Shown piece after piece: positions 10,562 through 22,283 of a DNA stretch of 64,000 bases. How positions within the stretch are numbered: the first letter of the stretch is position 1; each line of letters opens with the position of its first letter. The position numbers and the translations under genes were made by a program. Under the pieces are notes generated by a model. The model saw only the letters and a list, made by a program, of their open reading frames with translations. It was not told where the DNA came from and made no database searches. Origin of the DNA: Candidatus Symbiopectobacterium sp. NZEC151 (lineage in GTDB: Bacteria; Pseudomonadota; Gammaproteobacteria; Enterobacterales; Enterobacteriaceae); the NCBI RefSeq assembly GCF_025962655.1, contig NZ_JAGFPE010000005.1, positions 124,001-188,000 of the forward strand. The letters are read 5' to 3'.

Positions 10562-11878
10562 ATGATGGACTATCAGGGTAAAAACGTTGTCATTATTGGC
10601 CTGGGGATCACCGGGCTTTCCTGCGTTGATTTCTTCCTGACGCGCGGTGTGACGCCGCGCGTGGTGGATACCCGTGTTAGTCCGCCCGGTCTGGATAAAC
10701 TGCCTGCCGAGGTTGATCGCCACCTTGGTTCGTTAAATGAAGACTGGCTGTTAGCGGCAGATCTGATCGTCGCCAGCCCCGGTATCGCACTGGCTACGCC
10801 CGCGCTGGCCGATGCCGCCGCCGCAGGCGTAGAAATTGTGGGCGATATCGAGCTGTTTTGCCGCGAAGCGCAGGCACCGATTGTGGCGATTACCGGCTCC
10901 AACGGTAAAAGCACGGTCACCACGCTGGTCGGTGAAATGGCTAAAGCGGCGGGGTGGTCGGTCGGTGTTGGTGGGAATATTGGCTTGCCTGCGCTGACGC
11001 TGCTCAAACAGCCGTGCCAACTGTACGTGCTGGAGCTGTCGAGTTTCCAGTTGGAAACCACCTCCAGCCTGCGTGCGGCGGCCGCCACCATTCTTAACGT
11101 CACGGAAGATCATACCAACCGCTACCCGTTTGGTATCCAACAGTATCGTGCCGCCAAGCTACGTATCTATGACCATGCGCAGGTGTGCGTGGTGAATGCC
11201 GATGACGCGCTGACCATGCCGATTAAAGGGGCGGATACGCGCTGCATCAGTTTTGGCGTTGATGTGGGCGACTATCACCTCAACACCCAGCAGGGCGAAA
11301 CCTGGCTGCGCGTGAAAGGCGAGCGCGTATTGAATACCAAAGAGATCTCTTTGGTCGGGCAACATAACCACACCAACGCGCTGGCAGCGTTGGCATTGGC
11401 GGATGCGGTAGGGATTCCTCGCGCACCGGCGCTGACGGCGCTCACCACCTTTACTGGTCTGCCGCACCGTTTCCAATGTGTATGGCAGCGTAACGGCGTG
11501 CGCTGGATTAACGATTCCAAAGCGACCAACGTGGGCAGCACCGAAGCGGCGCTCAGCGGGTTGCAGGTCAAAGGCACGCTGCATTTGTTGTTGGGCGGCG
11601 ACGGCAAGTCGGCCGATTTTTCGCCGCTGCTGCGTTATGTTCAGGGTGACAATATTCGCCTGTATTGCTTCGGGCGTGATGGTGCTCAACTGGCGGCGCT
11701 GCGCCCTGAGATAGCAGAACAAACCGAGACCATGGAGCAAACCCTGCGCGTGATTGCCGCGCGCGTGGTGCCGGGCGATCTGGTGCTGCTGTCTCCGGCC
11801 TGTGCCAGCCTCGATCAGTTCAAGAGCTTCGAACAGCGCGGCGATGAGTTCGCCCGATTGGCGGAGGAGCTTGGCTGA
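10562..11878 (+). CDS. murD: UDP-MurNAc-L-alanine--D-glutamate ligase MurD
   Basis: MurD adds D-glutamate to UDP-MurNAc-L-Ala. The 438-residue length equals E. coli. The protein has an N-terminal Rossmann-like domain ([16 protein letters not shown]), the ATP loop [14 protein letters not shown] near residue 110, and a C-terminal domain with [16 protein letters not shown]. Two adjacent ATG codons are possible starts; the second would match the usual MADYQGK register. The stop overlaps the ftsW ATG by one base. Confidence 0.97.
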   Translation: MMDYQGKNVVIIGLGITGLSCVDFFLTRGVTPRVVDTRVSPPGLDKLPAEVDRHLGSLNEDWLLAADLIVASPGIALATPALADAAAAGVEIVGDIELFCREAQAPIVAITGSNGKSTVTTLVGEMAKAAGWSVGVGGNIGLPALTLLKQPCQLYVLELSSFQLETTSSLRAAAATILNVTEDHTNRYPFGIQQYRAAKLRIYDHAQVCVVNADDALTMPIKGADTRCISFGVDVGDYHLNTQQGETWLRVKGERVLNTKEISLVGQHNHTNALAALALADAVGIPRAPALTALTTFTGLPHRFQCVWQRNGVRWINDSKATNVGSTEAALSGLQVKGTLHLLLGGDGKSADFSPLLRYVQGDNIRLYCFGRDGAQLAALRPEIAEQTETMEQTLRVIAARVVPGDLVLLSPACASLDQFKSFEQRGDEFARLAEELG

Positions 11879-13080
11879 TGCGTTTTATTGGGCTGCCAGT
11901 GATTGAACGACTGAAAGGCTGGGTCATGGGAACGCGGGAAAGCGATGTGCAGAGCATCGTGATGTATGACCGCACCCTGCTCTGGCTGACGTTCGGTCTG
12001 GCGGTCCTTGGATTCGTAATGGTGACCTCGGCATCCATGCCGGTGGGGCAGCGCCTGACCAGCGACCCGTTCTTTTTTGCCAAGCGCGACGCGTTCTACA
12101 TCGGTCTGGCATTTGCGTTGGCGTTGATCACCATGCGCGTGCCGATGGAAGTCTGGCAGCGTTACAGCCCGATATTGTTGTTGCTCACACTGGTGATGCT
12201 GCTGGTGGTGCTGGTGGTAGGCAGTTCGGTAAACGGTGCTTCGCGCTGGATTGCGCTGGGGCCGCTGCGCGTGCAGCCTGCGGAGTTGTCAAAGCTGGCG
12301 CTGTTTTGCTACCTCTCCAGCTACATGGTGCGCAAGGTAGAGGAAGTCCGTAACAATTTCTGGGGCTTTTGCAAACCGATGGGCGTGATGGTGGTGCTGG
12401 CTGTTCTGCTGCTGGCGCAGCCCGATCTGGGAACGGTGGTGGTGCTGTTTATCACCACGCTGGCGATGCTGTTTCTGGCCGGCGCCAAACTGTGGCAGTT
12501 TCTCGCCATCATCGGCTGCGGCATGTTTGCCGTCGGTTTGCTGATTGTGGCGGAACCTTACCGTATGCGCCGCGTGACGTCATTCTGGAACCCGTGGGAA
12601 GATCCGTTTGGCAGCGGCTACCAGCTAACCCAGTCGCTGATGGCATTTGGCCGTGGTGAACTGTGGGGACAAGGATTAGGAAACTCGGTGCAGAAACTGG
12701 AGTATTTACCGGAAGCGCATACCGACTTTATTTTTTCTATTTTAGGCGAAGAGCTCGGCTATATCGGTGTGGTTTTGGCGTTGTTAATGATATTCTTCGT
12801 CGCTTTTCGGGCCATGTCCATCGGCAAGCGCGCGTTGGAGATCGATCAGCGATTTTCCGGCTTTTTGGCGTGTTCTATCGGCATCTGGTTTAGTTTCCAA
12901 ACGCTGGTAAACGTCGGCGCTGCTGCGGGAATGTTACCCACCAAAGGGCTGACGCTGCCGTTAATCAGTTACGGTGGTTCGAGTTTGATCATCATGTCGA
13001 CCGCCATTGTATTATTGCTGCGGATCGATTTTGAGACGCGCCTGACCAAGGCGCAGGCGTTCACGAGGAGTGCCAAATGA
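11878..13080 (+). CDS. ftsW: septal peptidoglycan glycosyltransferase FtsW
   Basis: FtsW is the SEDS-family polymerase that works with FtsI at the septum. The 400-residue protein has about ten transmembrane segments and family motifs such as [42 protein letters not shown] and the C-terminal [13 protein letters not shown]. It is about 14 residues shorter than E. coli FtsW at the variable N terminus. The stop overlaps the murG start by 4 bp. Confidence 0.96.
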   Translation: MRFIGLPVIERLKGWVMGTRESDVQSIVMYDRTLLWLTFGLAVLGFVMVTSASMPVGQRLTSDPFFFAKRDAFYIGLAFALALITMRVPMEVWQRYSPILLLLTLVMLLVVLVVGSSVNGASRWIALGPLRVQPAELSKLALFCYLSSYMVRKVEEVRNNFWGFCKPMGVMVVLAVLLLAQPDLGTVVVLFITTLAMLFLAGAKLWQFLAIIGCGMFAVGLLIVAEPYRMRRVTSFWNPWEDPFGSGYQLTQSLMAFGRGELWGQGLGNSVQKLEYLPEAHTDFIFSILGEELGYIGVVLALLMIFFVAFRAMSIGKRALEIDQRFSGFLACSIGIWFSFQTLVNVGAAAGMLPTKGLTLPLISYGGSSLIIMSTAIVLLLRIDFETRLTKAQAFTRSAK

Positions 13081-14141
13081 GTGGCGAAGGTAAGCGCTTG
13101 ATGGTGATGGCAGGCGGCACCGGAGGACATGTGTTCCCCGGTCTGGCGGTCGCCCATCATTTGATGGCGCAGGGTTGGCAGGTTCGTTGGCTGGGAACCG
13201 CCGATCGCATGGAAGCCGATTTGGTGCCAAAAAACGGCATTGAGATTGATTTTATTAGTATTTCTGGCTTGCGTGGCAAAGGTATTGCGGCGCAGCTGTG
13301 TGCACCCTTACGGATTTATCGCGCGGTACGTCAGGCGCAAGCGATCATGAAACGCTACCAGCCGGACGTGGTGCTGGGCATGGGCGGATATGTGTCCGGA
13401 CCGGGCGGTCTGGCAGCGTGGCTGTGCGGTATCCCGGTGGTGCTGCATGAGCAAAACGGCATTGCGGGGTTAACCAACCGCTGGCTGTCGCGCATTGCGC
13501 GCAAGGTATTACAGGCTTTTCCCGGCGCGTTTCCCAACGCTGACGTGGTGGGTAACCCGGTTCGTACCGATGTGTTGGCGTTGCCTGCACCCGATGCGCG
13601 TTTGGCCGGGCGTGAAGGCCCGATCCGTGTGCTGGTGGTGGGCGGAAGCCAAGGGGCACGGGTGTTAAACCGCACGTTGCCGGACGTCGCCGCTCGGTTG
13701 GGGGCTAACGTCACTGTCTGGCACCAGACCGGCAAAGGCGCGTTGGCCGAGGTGCAGCAGGCGTATGAAACGGCAGGCGTACCGCAGCATAAAGTGACCG
13801 AATTTATTGATGACATGGCGCAAGCCTATAGCTGGGCCGATGTGGTGGTGTGTCGCTCCGGTGCGCTGACCGTCAGTGAGATTGCCGCTGCCGGATTGCC
13901 CGCGCTGTTTGTGCCCTTTCAGCACAAAGACCGGCAGCAATATTGGAATGCGCTGCCGCTGGAACAGGCAGGTGCGGCCAAAATTATTGAGCAGTCGGCA
14001 CTGAGTGTCGATGCAGTGAGCGATGTGCTGTCCGGTTGGGATCGCGCCACGTTGCGCGACATGGCACAGCGTGCTCGTTCCATGGCGAGGCCGGATGCCA
14101 CCGAACGCGTGGCCGCCGAAGTGGCCGCCGCAGCGCACTAA
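13077..14141 (+). CDS. murG: UDP-GlcNAc:lipid I N-acetylglucosaminyltransferase MurG
   Basis: MurG converts lipid I to lipid II on the cytoplasmic face of the inner membrane. The 354-residue protein has the GT-B glycosyltransferase fold. The N-terminal glycine-rich loop is [16 protein letters not shown], the second is [12 protein letters not shown], and the UDP-GlcNAc-binding region is [24 protein letters not shown] 91-bp gap then precedes murC, the largest inside the cluster before ftsZ. Confidence 0.97.
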   Translation: MSGEGKRLMVMAGGTGGHVFPGLAVAHHLMAQGWQVRWLGTADRMEADLVPKNGIEIDFISISGLRGKGIAAQLCAPLRIYRAVRQAQAIMKRYQPDVVLGMGGYVSGPGGLAAWLCGIPVVLHEQNGIAGLTNRWLSRIARKVLQAFPGAFPNADVVGNPVRTDVLALPAPDARLAGREGPIRVLVVGGSQGARVLNRTLPDVAARLGANVTVWHQTGKGALAEVQQAYETAGVPQHKVTEFIDDMAQAYSWADVVVCRSGALTVSEIAAAGLPALFVPFQHKDRQQYWNALPLEQAGAAKIIEQSALSVDAVSDVLSGWDRATLRDMAQRARSMARPDATERVAAEVAAAAH

Positions 14142-14232
14142 GGTGCGTCTGACAGAATAAAATGCGTGAGGGAAAGGTTGTCTCCTCATGACAAGTGAAT
14201 GAAGTACAAGTGAAAAGGTAGCGGTAGAAAAA

Positions 14233-15693
14233 GTGAATACACAGCAATTGGCAAAACTGCGTTCCATCGTGCCCGAAATGCATTGCGTGCGGCACATCCA
14301 TTTTGTCGGCATCGGCGGTGCTGGCATGGGCGGTATTGCCGAAGTGTTAGCGAACGAAGGTTACCACATCAGCGGTTCTGACCTGGCACCGAACGCGGTG
14401 ACACAGCAGTTGGCCGCGTTGGGGGCGCAGATCTATTTTCATCACCGCCCTGAGAACGTGAAAGATGCCAGCGTGGTAGTGGTATCCAGCGCGATTAGCG
14501 CGGACAACCCGGAAATCGTTGCGGCTCACGAGGCGCGTATTCCGGTGATTCGTCGCGCTGAAATGCTGGCCGAATTAATGCGTTTTCGCCATGGCATCGC
14601 GATTGCCGGAACGCACGGTAAAACCACGACCACCGCGATGGTCGCCAGTATTTATGCCGAGGCGGGTTTGGACCCGACCTTTGTCAACGGCGGGTTGGTG
14701 AAAGCCGCAGGTGTGCATGCGCGCCTGGGCTCCAGTCGTTATCTGATTGCGGAAGCGGACGAGAGTGATGCGTCCTTCCTGCATCTGCAACCGATGGTGG
14801 CGATTGTCACCAACATCGAAGCAGATCATATGGATACCTATCAGGGCGATTTTGAAAATTTAAAGCAGACGTTCATCAACTTTTTGCACAATCTGCCGTT
14901 TTATGGCCGTGCGGTGATGTGCGTGGACGATGCGGTGATTCGCGAATTGCTGCCGCGCGTGGGGCGGCATATCACTACCTACGGGTTTAGCGATGATGCC
15001 GATGTGCGCGTGGCGGAATACCGCCAGTCCGGTGCGCAGGGACACTTTACGCTGGCGCGTCAGGGTAAGCCGCTGTTGCAGGTTACGCTGAATGCACCGG
15101 GTCGCCATAACGCGTTGAACGCGGCGGCAGCGGTCGCCGTGGCGACGGAAGAGGGCATTGATGACGCAGCAATTCTGCGCGCGCTGTCCAGCTTCCAGGG
15201 AACCGGACGCCGTTTCGATTTCCTCGGAGAGTTCCCGCTGGATGCGGTAAATGGCAACGCAGGCAGCGTGATGCTGGTGGATGATTACGGCCACCACCCA
15301 ACAGAAGTGGATGCGACGATCAAAGCCGCCCGTGCCGGTTGGCCGGAAAAACGCGTGGTGATGGTGTTTCAGCCGCACCGTTATACTCGCACACGCGATC
15401 TGTATGATGATTTTGCCCACGTGCTGTCGCAAGTGGATGTGTTGCTGATGCTGGATGTGTACTCGGCGGGAGAAAGTCCTATTCCCGGGGCCGATAGTCG
15501 CTCGCTGTGCCGTACTATTCGTGGACGCGGCAAGGTCGATCCGATTCTGGTTACCGATCCGGATATGCTGGCAACGCTGTTGGCGCCGACGCTACAGGAT
15601 GGCGATCTGGTGTTGATTCAAGGCGCGGGCAATGTAGGCAAGCTGGCGCGTAAACTGGCGGATACCCGCTTACAACCTCTGGTTACGGAGTGA
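14233..15693 (+). CDS. murC: UDP-N-acetylmuramate--L-alanine ligase MurC
   Basis: MurC adds the first amino acid, L-alanine, to UDP-MurNAc. The 486-residue protein shows the UDP-binding loop [17 protein letters not shown], the ATP loop [17 protein letters not shown] near residue 120, and the C-terminal [17 protein letters not shown]. The start is GTG at 14233, where the conserved [16 protein letters not shown] begins. The C terminus is a few residues shorter than in E. coli. ddlB follows after 2 bases. Confidence 0.96.
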   Translation: MNTQQLAKLRSIVPEMHCVRHIHFVGIGGAGMGGIAEVLANEGYHISGSDLAPNAVTQQLAALGAQIYFHHRPENVKDASVVVVSSAISADNPEIVAAHEARIPVIRRAEMLAELMRFRHGIAIAGTHGKTTTTAMVASIYAEAGLDPTFVNGGLVKAAGVHARLGSSRYLIAEADESDASFLHLQPMVAIVTNIEADHMDTYQGDFENLKQTFINFLHNLPFYGRAVMCVDDAVIRELLPRVGRHITTYGFSDDADVRVAEYRQSGAQGHFTLARQGKPLLQVTLNAPGRHNALNAAAAVAVATEEGIDDAAILRALSSFQGTGRRFDFLGEFPLDAVNGNAGSVMLVDDYGHHPTEVDATIKAARAGWPEKRVVMVFQPHRYTRTRDLYDDFAHVLSQVDVLLMLDVYSAGESPIPGADSRSLCRTIRGRGKVDPILVTDPDMLATLLAPTLQDGDLVLIQGAGNVGKLARKLADTRLQPLVTE

Positions 15694-15695
15694 GT

Positions 15696-16616
15696 ATGGC
15701 GGAAAAAGTCGCAGTGCTGCTGGGAGGAACATCGGCGGAGCGTGACGTGTCACTGCGTTCCGGGCAGGCGGTGGTTGCCGGGCTCAAAGCGGCGGGAATT
15801 AATGCCGAAGCCGTTGACCCGCGTGATTTTCCGGTCACTCGCCTGAAAGAGGCAGGGTTTGACAAGGTGTTTATCGCCCTGCACGGTCGCGGCGGTGAAG
15901 ACGGCACGCTGCAAGGGGTATTGGAGTTTTTGCAGTTGCCTTACACCGGCAGCGGTGTGATGGCATCGGCGCTGACCATGGATAAGTGGCGCACCAAGCT
16001 GGTGTGGCAGTCGCTGGGATTGCCGATAGCCCCTTATGTTGCGTTGACGCGGGCACAGTATAACGCGTTAACGCCCGAGCAATTGCAGACCGCCTGTGCG
16101 CACCTCGGGTTGCCGCTGATGGTGAAGCCGAGTCGTGAAGGTTCCAGCGTCGGCATGAGCAAAGTGACGCAGCAAGAGGAACTGGTGACGGCGCTGGACA
16201 CCGCGTTTGTGCATGATGACGATGTGCTGGTTGAGAAGTGGCTGAGCGGGCCTGAGTACACGATGGCATTGTTAGGCGACACGGTTCTGCCCTCAATTCG
16301 AATTCAGGCCGCAGGCACGTTTTACGATTATGAGGCCAAGTATCTCTCGGACCAGACGCAGTATTTTTGTCCCAGCGGGTTAGCGCTTGAGCAGGAGCAG
16401 GCCATCGGTGCGCTGGCGCAAGCGGCCTTCGCGGCGTTGGGATGTCGCGGCTGGGGTCGTGTTGATCTGATGCTGGACGCCGACGGTGCGTTTTACCTGT
16501 TGGAGGTGAATACGTCGCCCGGTATGACGGATCACAGTCTGGTGCCGATGGCTGCCAGGCAGCACGGGATGAGCTTCTCGCAGCTCGTCGCGCAGATCCT
16601 GGCCTCGGCTGTTTGA
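15696..16616 (+). CDS. ddlB: D-alanine--D-alanine ligase DdlB
   Basis: DdlB makes the D-Ala-D-Ala dipeptide used by MurF. The 306-residue ATP-grasp protein has the N-terminal [19 protein letters not shown], the loop [14 protein letters not shown] near residue 145 and the metal-binding [20 protein letters not shown]. The ATG at 15696 is preferred because GGAG lies 5 bases upstream and it matches the family length; a GTG at 15690 would overlap the murC stop. ftsQ starts one base after the stop. Confidence 0.96.
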   Translation: MAEKVAVLLGGTSAERDVSLRSGQAVVAGLKAAGINAEAVDPRDFPVTRLKEAGFDKVFIALHGRGGEDGTLQGVLEFLQLPYTGSGVMASALTMDKWRTKLVWQSLGLPIAPYVALTRAQYNALTPEQLQTACAHLGLPLMVKPSREGSSVGMSKVTQQEELVTALDTAFVHDDDVLVEKWLSGPEYTMALLGDTVLPSIRIQAAGTFYDYEAKYLSDQTQYFCPSGLALEQEQAIGALAQAAFAALGCRGWGRVDLMLDADGAFYLLEVNTSPGMTDHSLVPMAARQHGMSFSQLVAQILASAV

Positions 16617-16617
16617 T

Positions 16618-17493
16618 ATGTCGCAGGCGGCGCGGAATTTGCGCGGACGCGACGAAGAGCCAACAGGCGGGCGTCGCAGTAACGGTGGGCAGTTGGCCGG
16701 ATTGCTGTTCCTGCTGATGGTACTGGGCACTATCCTGTGGGGCGGCTGGATGGTGTTGCAGTGGATGAAGGATGCCAGTCGGTTACCGCTGTCCCGCTTG
16801 GTGGTGACCGGTGAGCGGCACTACACCACCCATGATGATATTCGCCAGGCGATATTGTCGCTGGGTGCGCCGGGCACCTTTATGACGCAGGATGTCGATG
16901 TTATCCAACAGCAGATTGAACGTCTGCCGTGGATCAAACAGGCCAGCGTGCGTAAGCAGTGGCCTGACGAATTAAAGATTCATCTGGTTGAATATGTGCC
17001 CGTAGCGCGGTGGAATGACCTGCTGATGGTGGATGCAGAAGGAAATTCCTTCAGCGTGCCCGCCGAGCGGGTCGGTAATCGCAAAATGCCGCTACTGTAC
17101 GGGCCAGAAGGCAGTGAAAACGATGTGCTGGAAGGCTACCGCACCATGAATCAGGTGTTGGCGAGCAGTAAGCTGACATTAAAAATGGTGGCGATGAGTG
17201 CACGGCATTCGTGGCAGTTGGGGCTGGAAGATGACATCCGTCTGGAATTGGGGCGTGATGAGCGGGCCCGGCGTTTGGAACGTTTTCTTGAGCTTTACCC
17301 GCTGTTGCAGCGGCAGGCGCAGAACGACAACAAACGTGTCAGCTACGTGGACTTACGTTACGACACCGGTGCCGCGGTAGGGTGGGCACCGCCTCTGCTG
17401 GATCAGCAGCAGGGAAATGCTCAGCGAAAAGACGTTGATCAAAAACAGAACGGTAATCAGCAACAGAATCAGGCACAGGCTAAACAACAATGA
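16618..17493 (+). CDS. ftsQ: cell division protein FtsQ
   Basis: FtsQ is the bitopic divisome protein that links early and late division proteins and binds FtsL-FtsB. It has a cytoplasmic tail, one transmembrane helix at about residues 28-48, a POTRA domain ([18 protein letters not shown]) and a beta domain. At 291 residues it is about 15 longer than E. coli because of a C-terminal tail rich in Gln and Asn after residue 258. It overlaps the ftsA start by 4 bp. Confidence 0.96.
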   Translation: MSQAARNLRGRDEEPTGGRRSNGGQLAGLLFLLMVLGTILWGGWMVLQWMKDASRLPLSRLVVTGERHYTTHDDIRQAILSLGAPGTFMTQDVDVIQQQIERLPWIKQASVRKQWPDELKIHLVEYVPVARWNDLLMVDAEGNSFSVPAERVGNRKMPLLYGPEGSENDVLEGYRTMNQVLASSKLTLKMVAMSARHSWQLGLEDDIRLELGRDERARRLERFLELYPLLQRQAQNDNKRVSYVDLRYDTGAAVGWAPPLLDQQQGNAQRKDVDQKQNGNQQQNQAQAKQQ

Positions 17494-18746
17494 TCAAGTC
17501 GACGGACAGAAAACTGGTAGTTGGGCTGGAAATCGGTACAGCAAAAGTGGCTGCGCTGGTAGGGGAAGTTCTGCCCGATGGCATGGTCAATATCATCGGC
17601 GTGGGCAGTTGTCCGTCACGCGGGATGGATAAAGGCGGCGTTAACGATTTGGAGTCCGTTGTAAAATGCGTACAGCGGACCATCGACCAGGCCGAGCTGA
17701 TGGCGGATTGTCAAATTTCTTCCGTCTATCTGGCGCTGTCGGGCAAGCACATCAGTTGCCAGAATGAAATCGGTATCGTGCCGATTTCGGAAGAAGAAGT
17801 GACGCAGGATGACGTCGAGAGCGTGGTGCACACGGCGAAATCCGTGCGCGTGCGCGATGAACACCGTATTTTGCATGTCATTCCGCAAGAGTACGCGATT
17901 GATTATCAGGAAGGGATCAAGAACCCGATTGGTCTTTCCGGCGTGCGCATGCAGGCAAAGGTGCATTTGATCACCTGCCATAACGATATGGCGAAAAATA
18001 TTGTCAAAGCCGTAGAGCGCTGCGGTTTAAAAGTGGACCAACTGATTTTTGCCGGCCTGGCTTCCAGCTACGCCGTGCTGACGGAAGATGAGCGTGAATT
18101 GGGCGTTTGCGTGGTGGATATCGGCGGCGGCACCATGGATATCGCGGTGTATACCGGCGGTGCACTGCGCCACACCAAAGTGATCCCTTACGCGGGCAAC
18201 GTGGTGACCAGCGATATCGCTTATGCGTTTGGCACGCCGCCCACGGATGCGGAAGCCATCAAGGTACGCCACGGTTGCGCACTGGGCGCGATTGTCAGCA
18301 AAGACGAAAATCTGGAAGTGCCGAGCGTAGGCGGTCGGCCGCCACGCAGTCTGCAACGGCAGACGCTGGCTGAAGTGATTGAACCGCGTTACACCGAATT
18401 GCTCAATTTGGTGAACGATGAAATTTTGCAATTGCAGGAGCAATTACGTCAGCAGGGCGTGAAGCACCATTTAGCCGCCGGCATTGTGCTGACGGGCGGT
18501 GCCGCTCAGATCGACGGGTTGGTTGACTGCGCCAAGCGCGTATTCCACACGCAGGTGCGCATCGGTCAGCCACTGAATATAACAGGCTTAACGGATTATG
18601 CGCAGGAGCCCTTCTACTCAACGGCGGTTGGGCTGCTGCATTACGGAAAAGAGTCTCACCTGGGCGGTGAGCACGAAGTAGAAAAACGTGGCTCAGTGGG
18701 CAATTGGTTTAAACGCATCAGTAGCTGGCTGAGAAAGGAATTTTAA
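17490..18746 (+). CDS. ftsA: cell division protein FtsA
   Basis: FtsA is the actin-like ATPase that tethers FtsZ to the inner membrane. The 418-residue length is close to E. coli. The phosphate-binding motifs are [17 protein letters not shown] near residue 8 and [17 protein letters not shown] near residue 207. The C-terminal amphipathic membrane-targeting helix is present as [13 protein letters not shown]. ftsZ follows after 66 bases. Confidence 0.97.
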   Translation: MIKSTDRKLVVGLEIGTAKVAALVGEVLPDGMVNIIGVGSCPSRGMDKGGVNDLESVVKCVQRTIDQAELMADCQISSVYLALSGKHISCQNEIGIVPISEEEVTQDDVESVVHTAKSVRVRDEHRILHVIPQEYAIDYQEGIKNPIGLSGVRMQAKVHLITCHNDMAKNIVKAVERCGLKVDQLIFAGLASSYAVLTEDERELGVCVVDIGGGTMDIAVYTGGALRHTKVIPYAGNVVTSDIAYAFGTPPTDAEAIKVRHGCALGAIVSKDENLEVPSVGGRPPRSLQRQTLAEVIEPRYTELLNLVNDEILQLQEQLRQQGVKHHLAAGIVLTGGAAQIDGLVDCAKRVFHTQVRIGQPLNITGLTDYAQEPFYSTAVGLLHYGKESHLGGEHEVEKRGSVGNWFKRISSWLRKEF

Positions 18747-18812
18747 TGTTTATCAGAGATCGTGTGGCACACTTGACGGTCTCGCGGTACAGGCACAAAA
18801 CGGAGAGAAACT

Positions 18813-19964
18813 ATGTTTGAACCAATGGAGTTAACCAACGACGCGGTGATTAAAGTCATCGGCGTCGGCGGTGGCGGCGGTAACGCCGTCGAACATATGG
18901 TGCGCGAGCGCATCGAAGGCGTCGAATTCTTCGCGGTGAACACCGATGCGCAGGCACTGCGCAAGACCGCGGTGGGTCAGACTATTCAGATTGGTAGCGG
19001 CATCACCAAAGGGCTGGGCGCAGGCGCCAACCCGGAAGTGGGTCGCAACTCGGCGGAAGAAGACCGTGAAGCGCTGCGCGCTGCGCTTGATGGCGCGGAC
19101 ATGGTGTTTATCGCCGCCGGTATGGGTGGCGGTACCGGTACCGGTGCTGCGCCTGTCGTGGCTGAAGTGGCAAAGGATCTTGGTATCCTGACGGTTGCAG
19201 TAGTGACCAAGCCCTTCAACTTCGAAGGTAAAAAACGCATGGCGTTTGCCGAGCAGGGGATTGCCGAGCTGTCCAAGCACGTGGATTCGCTGATCACCAT
19301 CCCTAACGACAAGCTACTGAAAGTGCTGGGTCGCGGTATTTCTTTGCTGGACGCGTTCGGTGCAGCGAACGATGTACTGAAAGGCGCTGTCCAAGGTATC
19401 GCAGAGCTGATTACTCGTCCTGGCCTGATGAACGTGGACTTTGCTGACGTGCGCACTGTGATGTCAGAAATGGGTTATGCCATGATGGGCTCCGGCGTGG
19501 CGCGCGGTGAAGACCGTGCCGAAGAAGCGGCAGAAATGGCGATTTCCAGCCCGCTGCTGGAAGATATCGACCTGTCTGGCGCACGCGGCGTGCTGGTTAA
19601 CATCACGGCGGGCTTTGACCTGCGTCTGGATGAGTTCGAAACCGTGGGTAACACTATCCGTGCGTTCGCGTCCGACAATGCCACCGTGGTGATTGGTACC
19701 TCGTTGGATCCGGACATGAACGACGAACTGCGCGTCACCGTGGTGGCGACCGGTATCGGCATGGACAAGCGCCCGGAAATTACGCTGGTGACCAATAAGC
19801 AAGCCAGCCAACCGGTTATGGATCACCGTTACCAGCAGCACGGTATGACCCCGCTGACGCAGGAAAAACCGGCGGCCAAGGTGGTTAATGACCAAACGGT
19901 ACAAACCAACAAAGAGCCTGACTATTTGGATATTCCCGCATTTTTGCGCAAACAAGCGGACTAA
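18813..19964 (+). CDS. ftsZ: cell division GTPase FtsZ
   Basis: FtsZ is the tubulin-like GTPase that polymerises into the Z ring. The 383-residue length equals E. coli. The tubulin signature is [19 protein letters not shown] near residue 104, and the T7 synergy loop is [12 protein letters not shown]. The conserved C-terminal peptide that binds FtsA, ZipA and ZapD is [15 protein letters not shown] consensus AGGAG-like site (ACGGAGAGAAACT) precedes the ATG. Extra ftsZ promoters are known within ftsQ-ftsA in E. coli but were not resolved here. Confidence 0.98.
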   Translation: MFEPMELTNDAVIKVIGVGGGGGNAVEHMVRERIEGVEFFAVNTDAQALRKTAVGQTIQIGSGITKGLGAGANPEVGRNSAEEDREALRAALDGADMVFIAAGMGGGTGTGAAPVVAEVAKDLGILTVAVVTKPFNFEGKKRMAFAEQGIAELSKHVDSLITIPNDKLLKVLGRGISLLDAFGAANDVLKGAVQGIAELITRPGLMNVDFADVRTVMSEMGYAMMGSGVARGEDRAEEAAEMAISSPLLEDIDLSGARGVLVNITAGFDLRLDEFETVGNTIRAFASDNATVVIGTSLDPDMNDELRVTVVATGIGMDKRPEITLVTNKQASQPVMDHRYQQHGMTPLTQEKPAAKVVNDQTVQTNKEPDYLDIPAFLRKQAD

Positions 19965-19978
19965 CCTCCGCCTTGTGA

Positions 19979-20006
19979 TTGGAATCTCCGCTCTTTGTGC
20001 TAAACT
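19979..20006 (+). promoter_or_regulatory. candidate lpxC promoter
   Basis: TTGGAA at 19979 and TAAACT at 20001 have a 16-bp spacer in the ftsZ-lpxC gap. Each hexamer matches the sigma-70 consensus at four of six positions. E. coli lpxC also has its own promoter in this gap. Confidence 0.5.
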
Positions 20007-20027
20007 GTCCCGCCGATCCTGGTGTAA

Positions 20028-20984
<957 letters not shown>

Positions 20985-21028
20985 CCGACATCGGGCGTTA
21001 GGGCCGTCGCTCAGGCGAATGTAATAGG

Positions 21029-21559
21029 TTATTTTTTCTGTTGGCTGGTTTTACTCGTACCCTCTCCGGCGAGTGAAGCCAGCCTTTCTAATATCTTCCT
21101 CAATTTTTCCGGACTGTGACTGGCTAAATGCCGGATCGTCTCGGCGCTTTGTTCACTCAGTTGACGGGGCGGCGTATCTGAGTTTTTGCTTTCTGCGCGC
21201 AAATTATCCTTTCCCGATACCGTTTCATCCCCTTTTGCGGCCAGCGCGGGATTAATCCTGATGTCGATCGATGCCAATGATGGTAATATCTGAGCGCGCA
21301 ATGCTGAGAGTAACGAGGGTTGCTCATAACGTAACCGCATTAACCAGCTTGCATTGGCAGTTTCCAGAATCAGGTGGCCTTGTCGGTAATTCGCGACGCG
21401 ACACCATGGGTGCAGTTGAGAAGGCAGTAAGCCTTTCACGGCCCGATTAAGTTTTAACAAGGCGATAGCGCGCTGTTGAACCTCGTGCAAGGGGCCTTTA
21501 TTTCCCCCTGACACGCTATCGAACAGGGACTCCAGTGATTGGGGGCGGCTATCACGCAT
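21029..21559 (-). CDS. DUF721 (DciA-like) protein
   Basis: This 176-residue protein has a DUF721/DciA-like domain at about residues 25-105, with LLKLNRAVKGLLP, WCRVANYRQGHLILETANASWLMRLRYEQ and LRAQILPSLASIDIRINPAL, followed by a charged, low-complexity tail. DciA is the ancestral loader of the DnaB helicase in bacteria that lack DnaC. Whether this enterobacterial copy still acts in replication cannot be told. The ATG at 21559 has GGAG upstream and gives the MRDSRPQ start that I recall in relatives. An alternative ATG at 21595 would share a CATG palindrome with the secM start. It faces lpxC and is divergent from secM. Confidence 0.75.
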   Translation of the reverse strand: MRDSRPQSLESLFDSVSGGNKGPLHEVQQRAIALLKLNRAVKGLLPSQLHPWCRVANYRQGHLILETANASWLMRLRYEQPSLLSALRAQILPSLASIDIRINPALAAKGDETVSGKDNLRAESKNSDTPPRQLSEQSAETIRHLASHSPEKLRKILERLASLAGEGTSKTSQQKK

Positions 21560-21593
21560 AGGTATCAGGCTCCGGTGGGCAAATAAACTCGTC

Positions 21594-22106
21594 ATGGGTA
21601 TTCTAAATCGTTGGCGACAATTTGGCAGACGTTATTTTTGGCCACATCTCCTGTTGGGGATGGTCGCGGCCAGCCTTGGTCTGCCGACCAGCCTTAACGA
21701 AACCAACGAGCATGCCTCTGCGTCAAACGCGACGGCCAGCATCAGCCGCCAGAATCCCGTCGCTTTTAGCCTGACCGAGCTGGCCAGTTTGAAAGAGGTG
21801 CATCGCCGCACCTCGTTTGGTATCGATTATTGGCATCAGCATGCCATCCGCACGGTTATTCGCCATCTCTCCTTTGCGCTGACGGTGCCTCAGGCACACG
21901 CGTTGCCGGAGGCTGAGGCGGCGTTGAGTGCGCACCCGCTGGTAATCCTGGATACGCTCAATGCGCTGTTGACGCTGCCGGAAACCCCCTCGGCGTTGCA
22001 TCCCTTACCGCGCGGCACCCTGGTTTTTGCCGCTTCTCCTTATCATGCCGGGCTGTGGTTGTCTCAAGTCCGTGGCATCCGCGCCGGGCCTGCACGCTCC
22101 GCCTGA
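21594..22106 (+). CDS. secM: SecA translation regulator SecM
   Basis: SecM is a secretion monitor whose nascent chain stalls the ribosome and thereby exposes the secA ribosome-binding site when export is slow. The 170-residue length equals E. coli. The N-terminal signal-like region (WRQFGRRYFWPHLLLGMVAASLGLP) is conserved. The arrest segment near residues 150-166 keeps Trp and GIRAGP, but the first position is Tyr instead of Phe and the Ile after Trp is Leu. The middle of the protein diverges freely, as expected. The ATG overlaps, on the opposite strand, a possible start of the DUF721 gene. Confidence 0.93.
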   Translation: MGILNRWRQFGRRYFWPHLLLGMVAASLGLPTSLNETNEHASASNATASISRQNPVAFSLTELASLKEVHRRTSFGIDYWHQHAIRTVIRHLSFALTVPQAHALPEAEAALSAHPLVILDTLNALLTLPETPSALHPLPRGTLVFAASPYHAGLWLSQVRGIRAGPARSA

Positions 22107-22283
22107 CACGCCGTTTCACTCGCGTTTTCTTGGCGTATAACGACGAACAGGGACAATGGTCACTGTTCTGAATGCAAACGCGAACACCGCTTCTCTCGCC
22201 GATCTCCGGATCGCGATGAAAGGAATTATGAGTAGCTATCGTATCGTCGCTGATACAGCGGCTTACGTGAGAATAAAATCATT

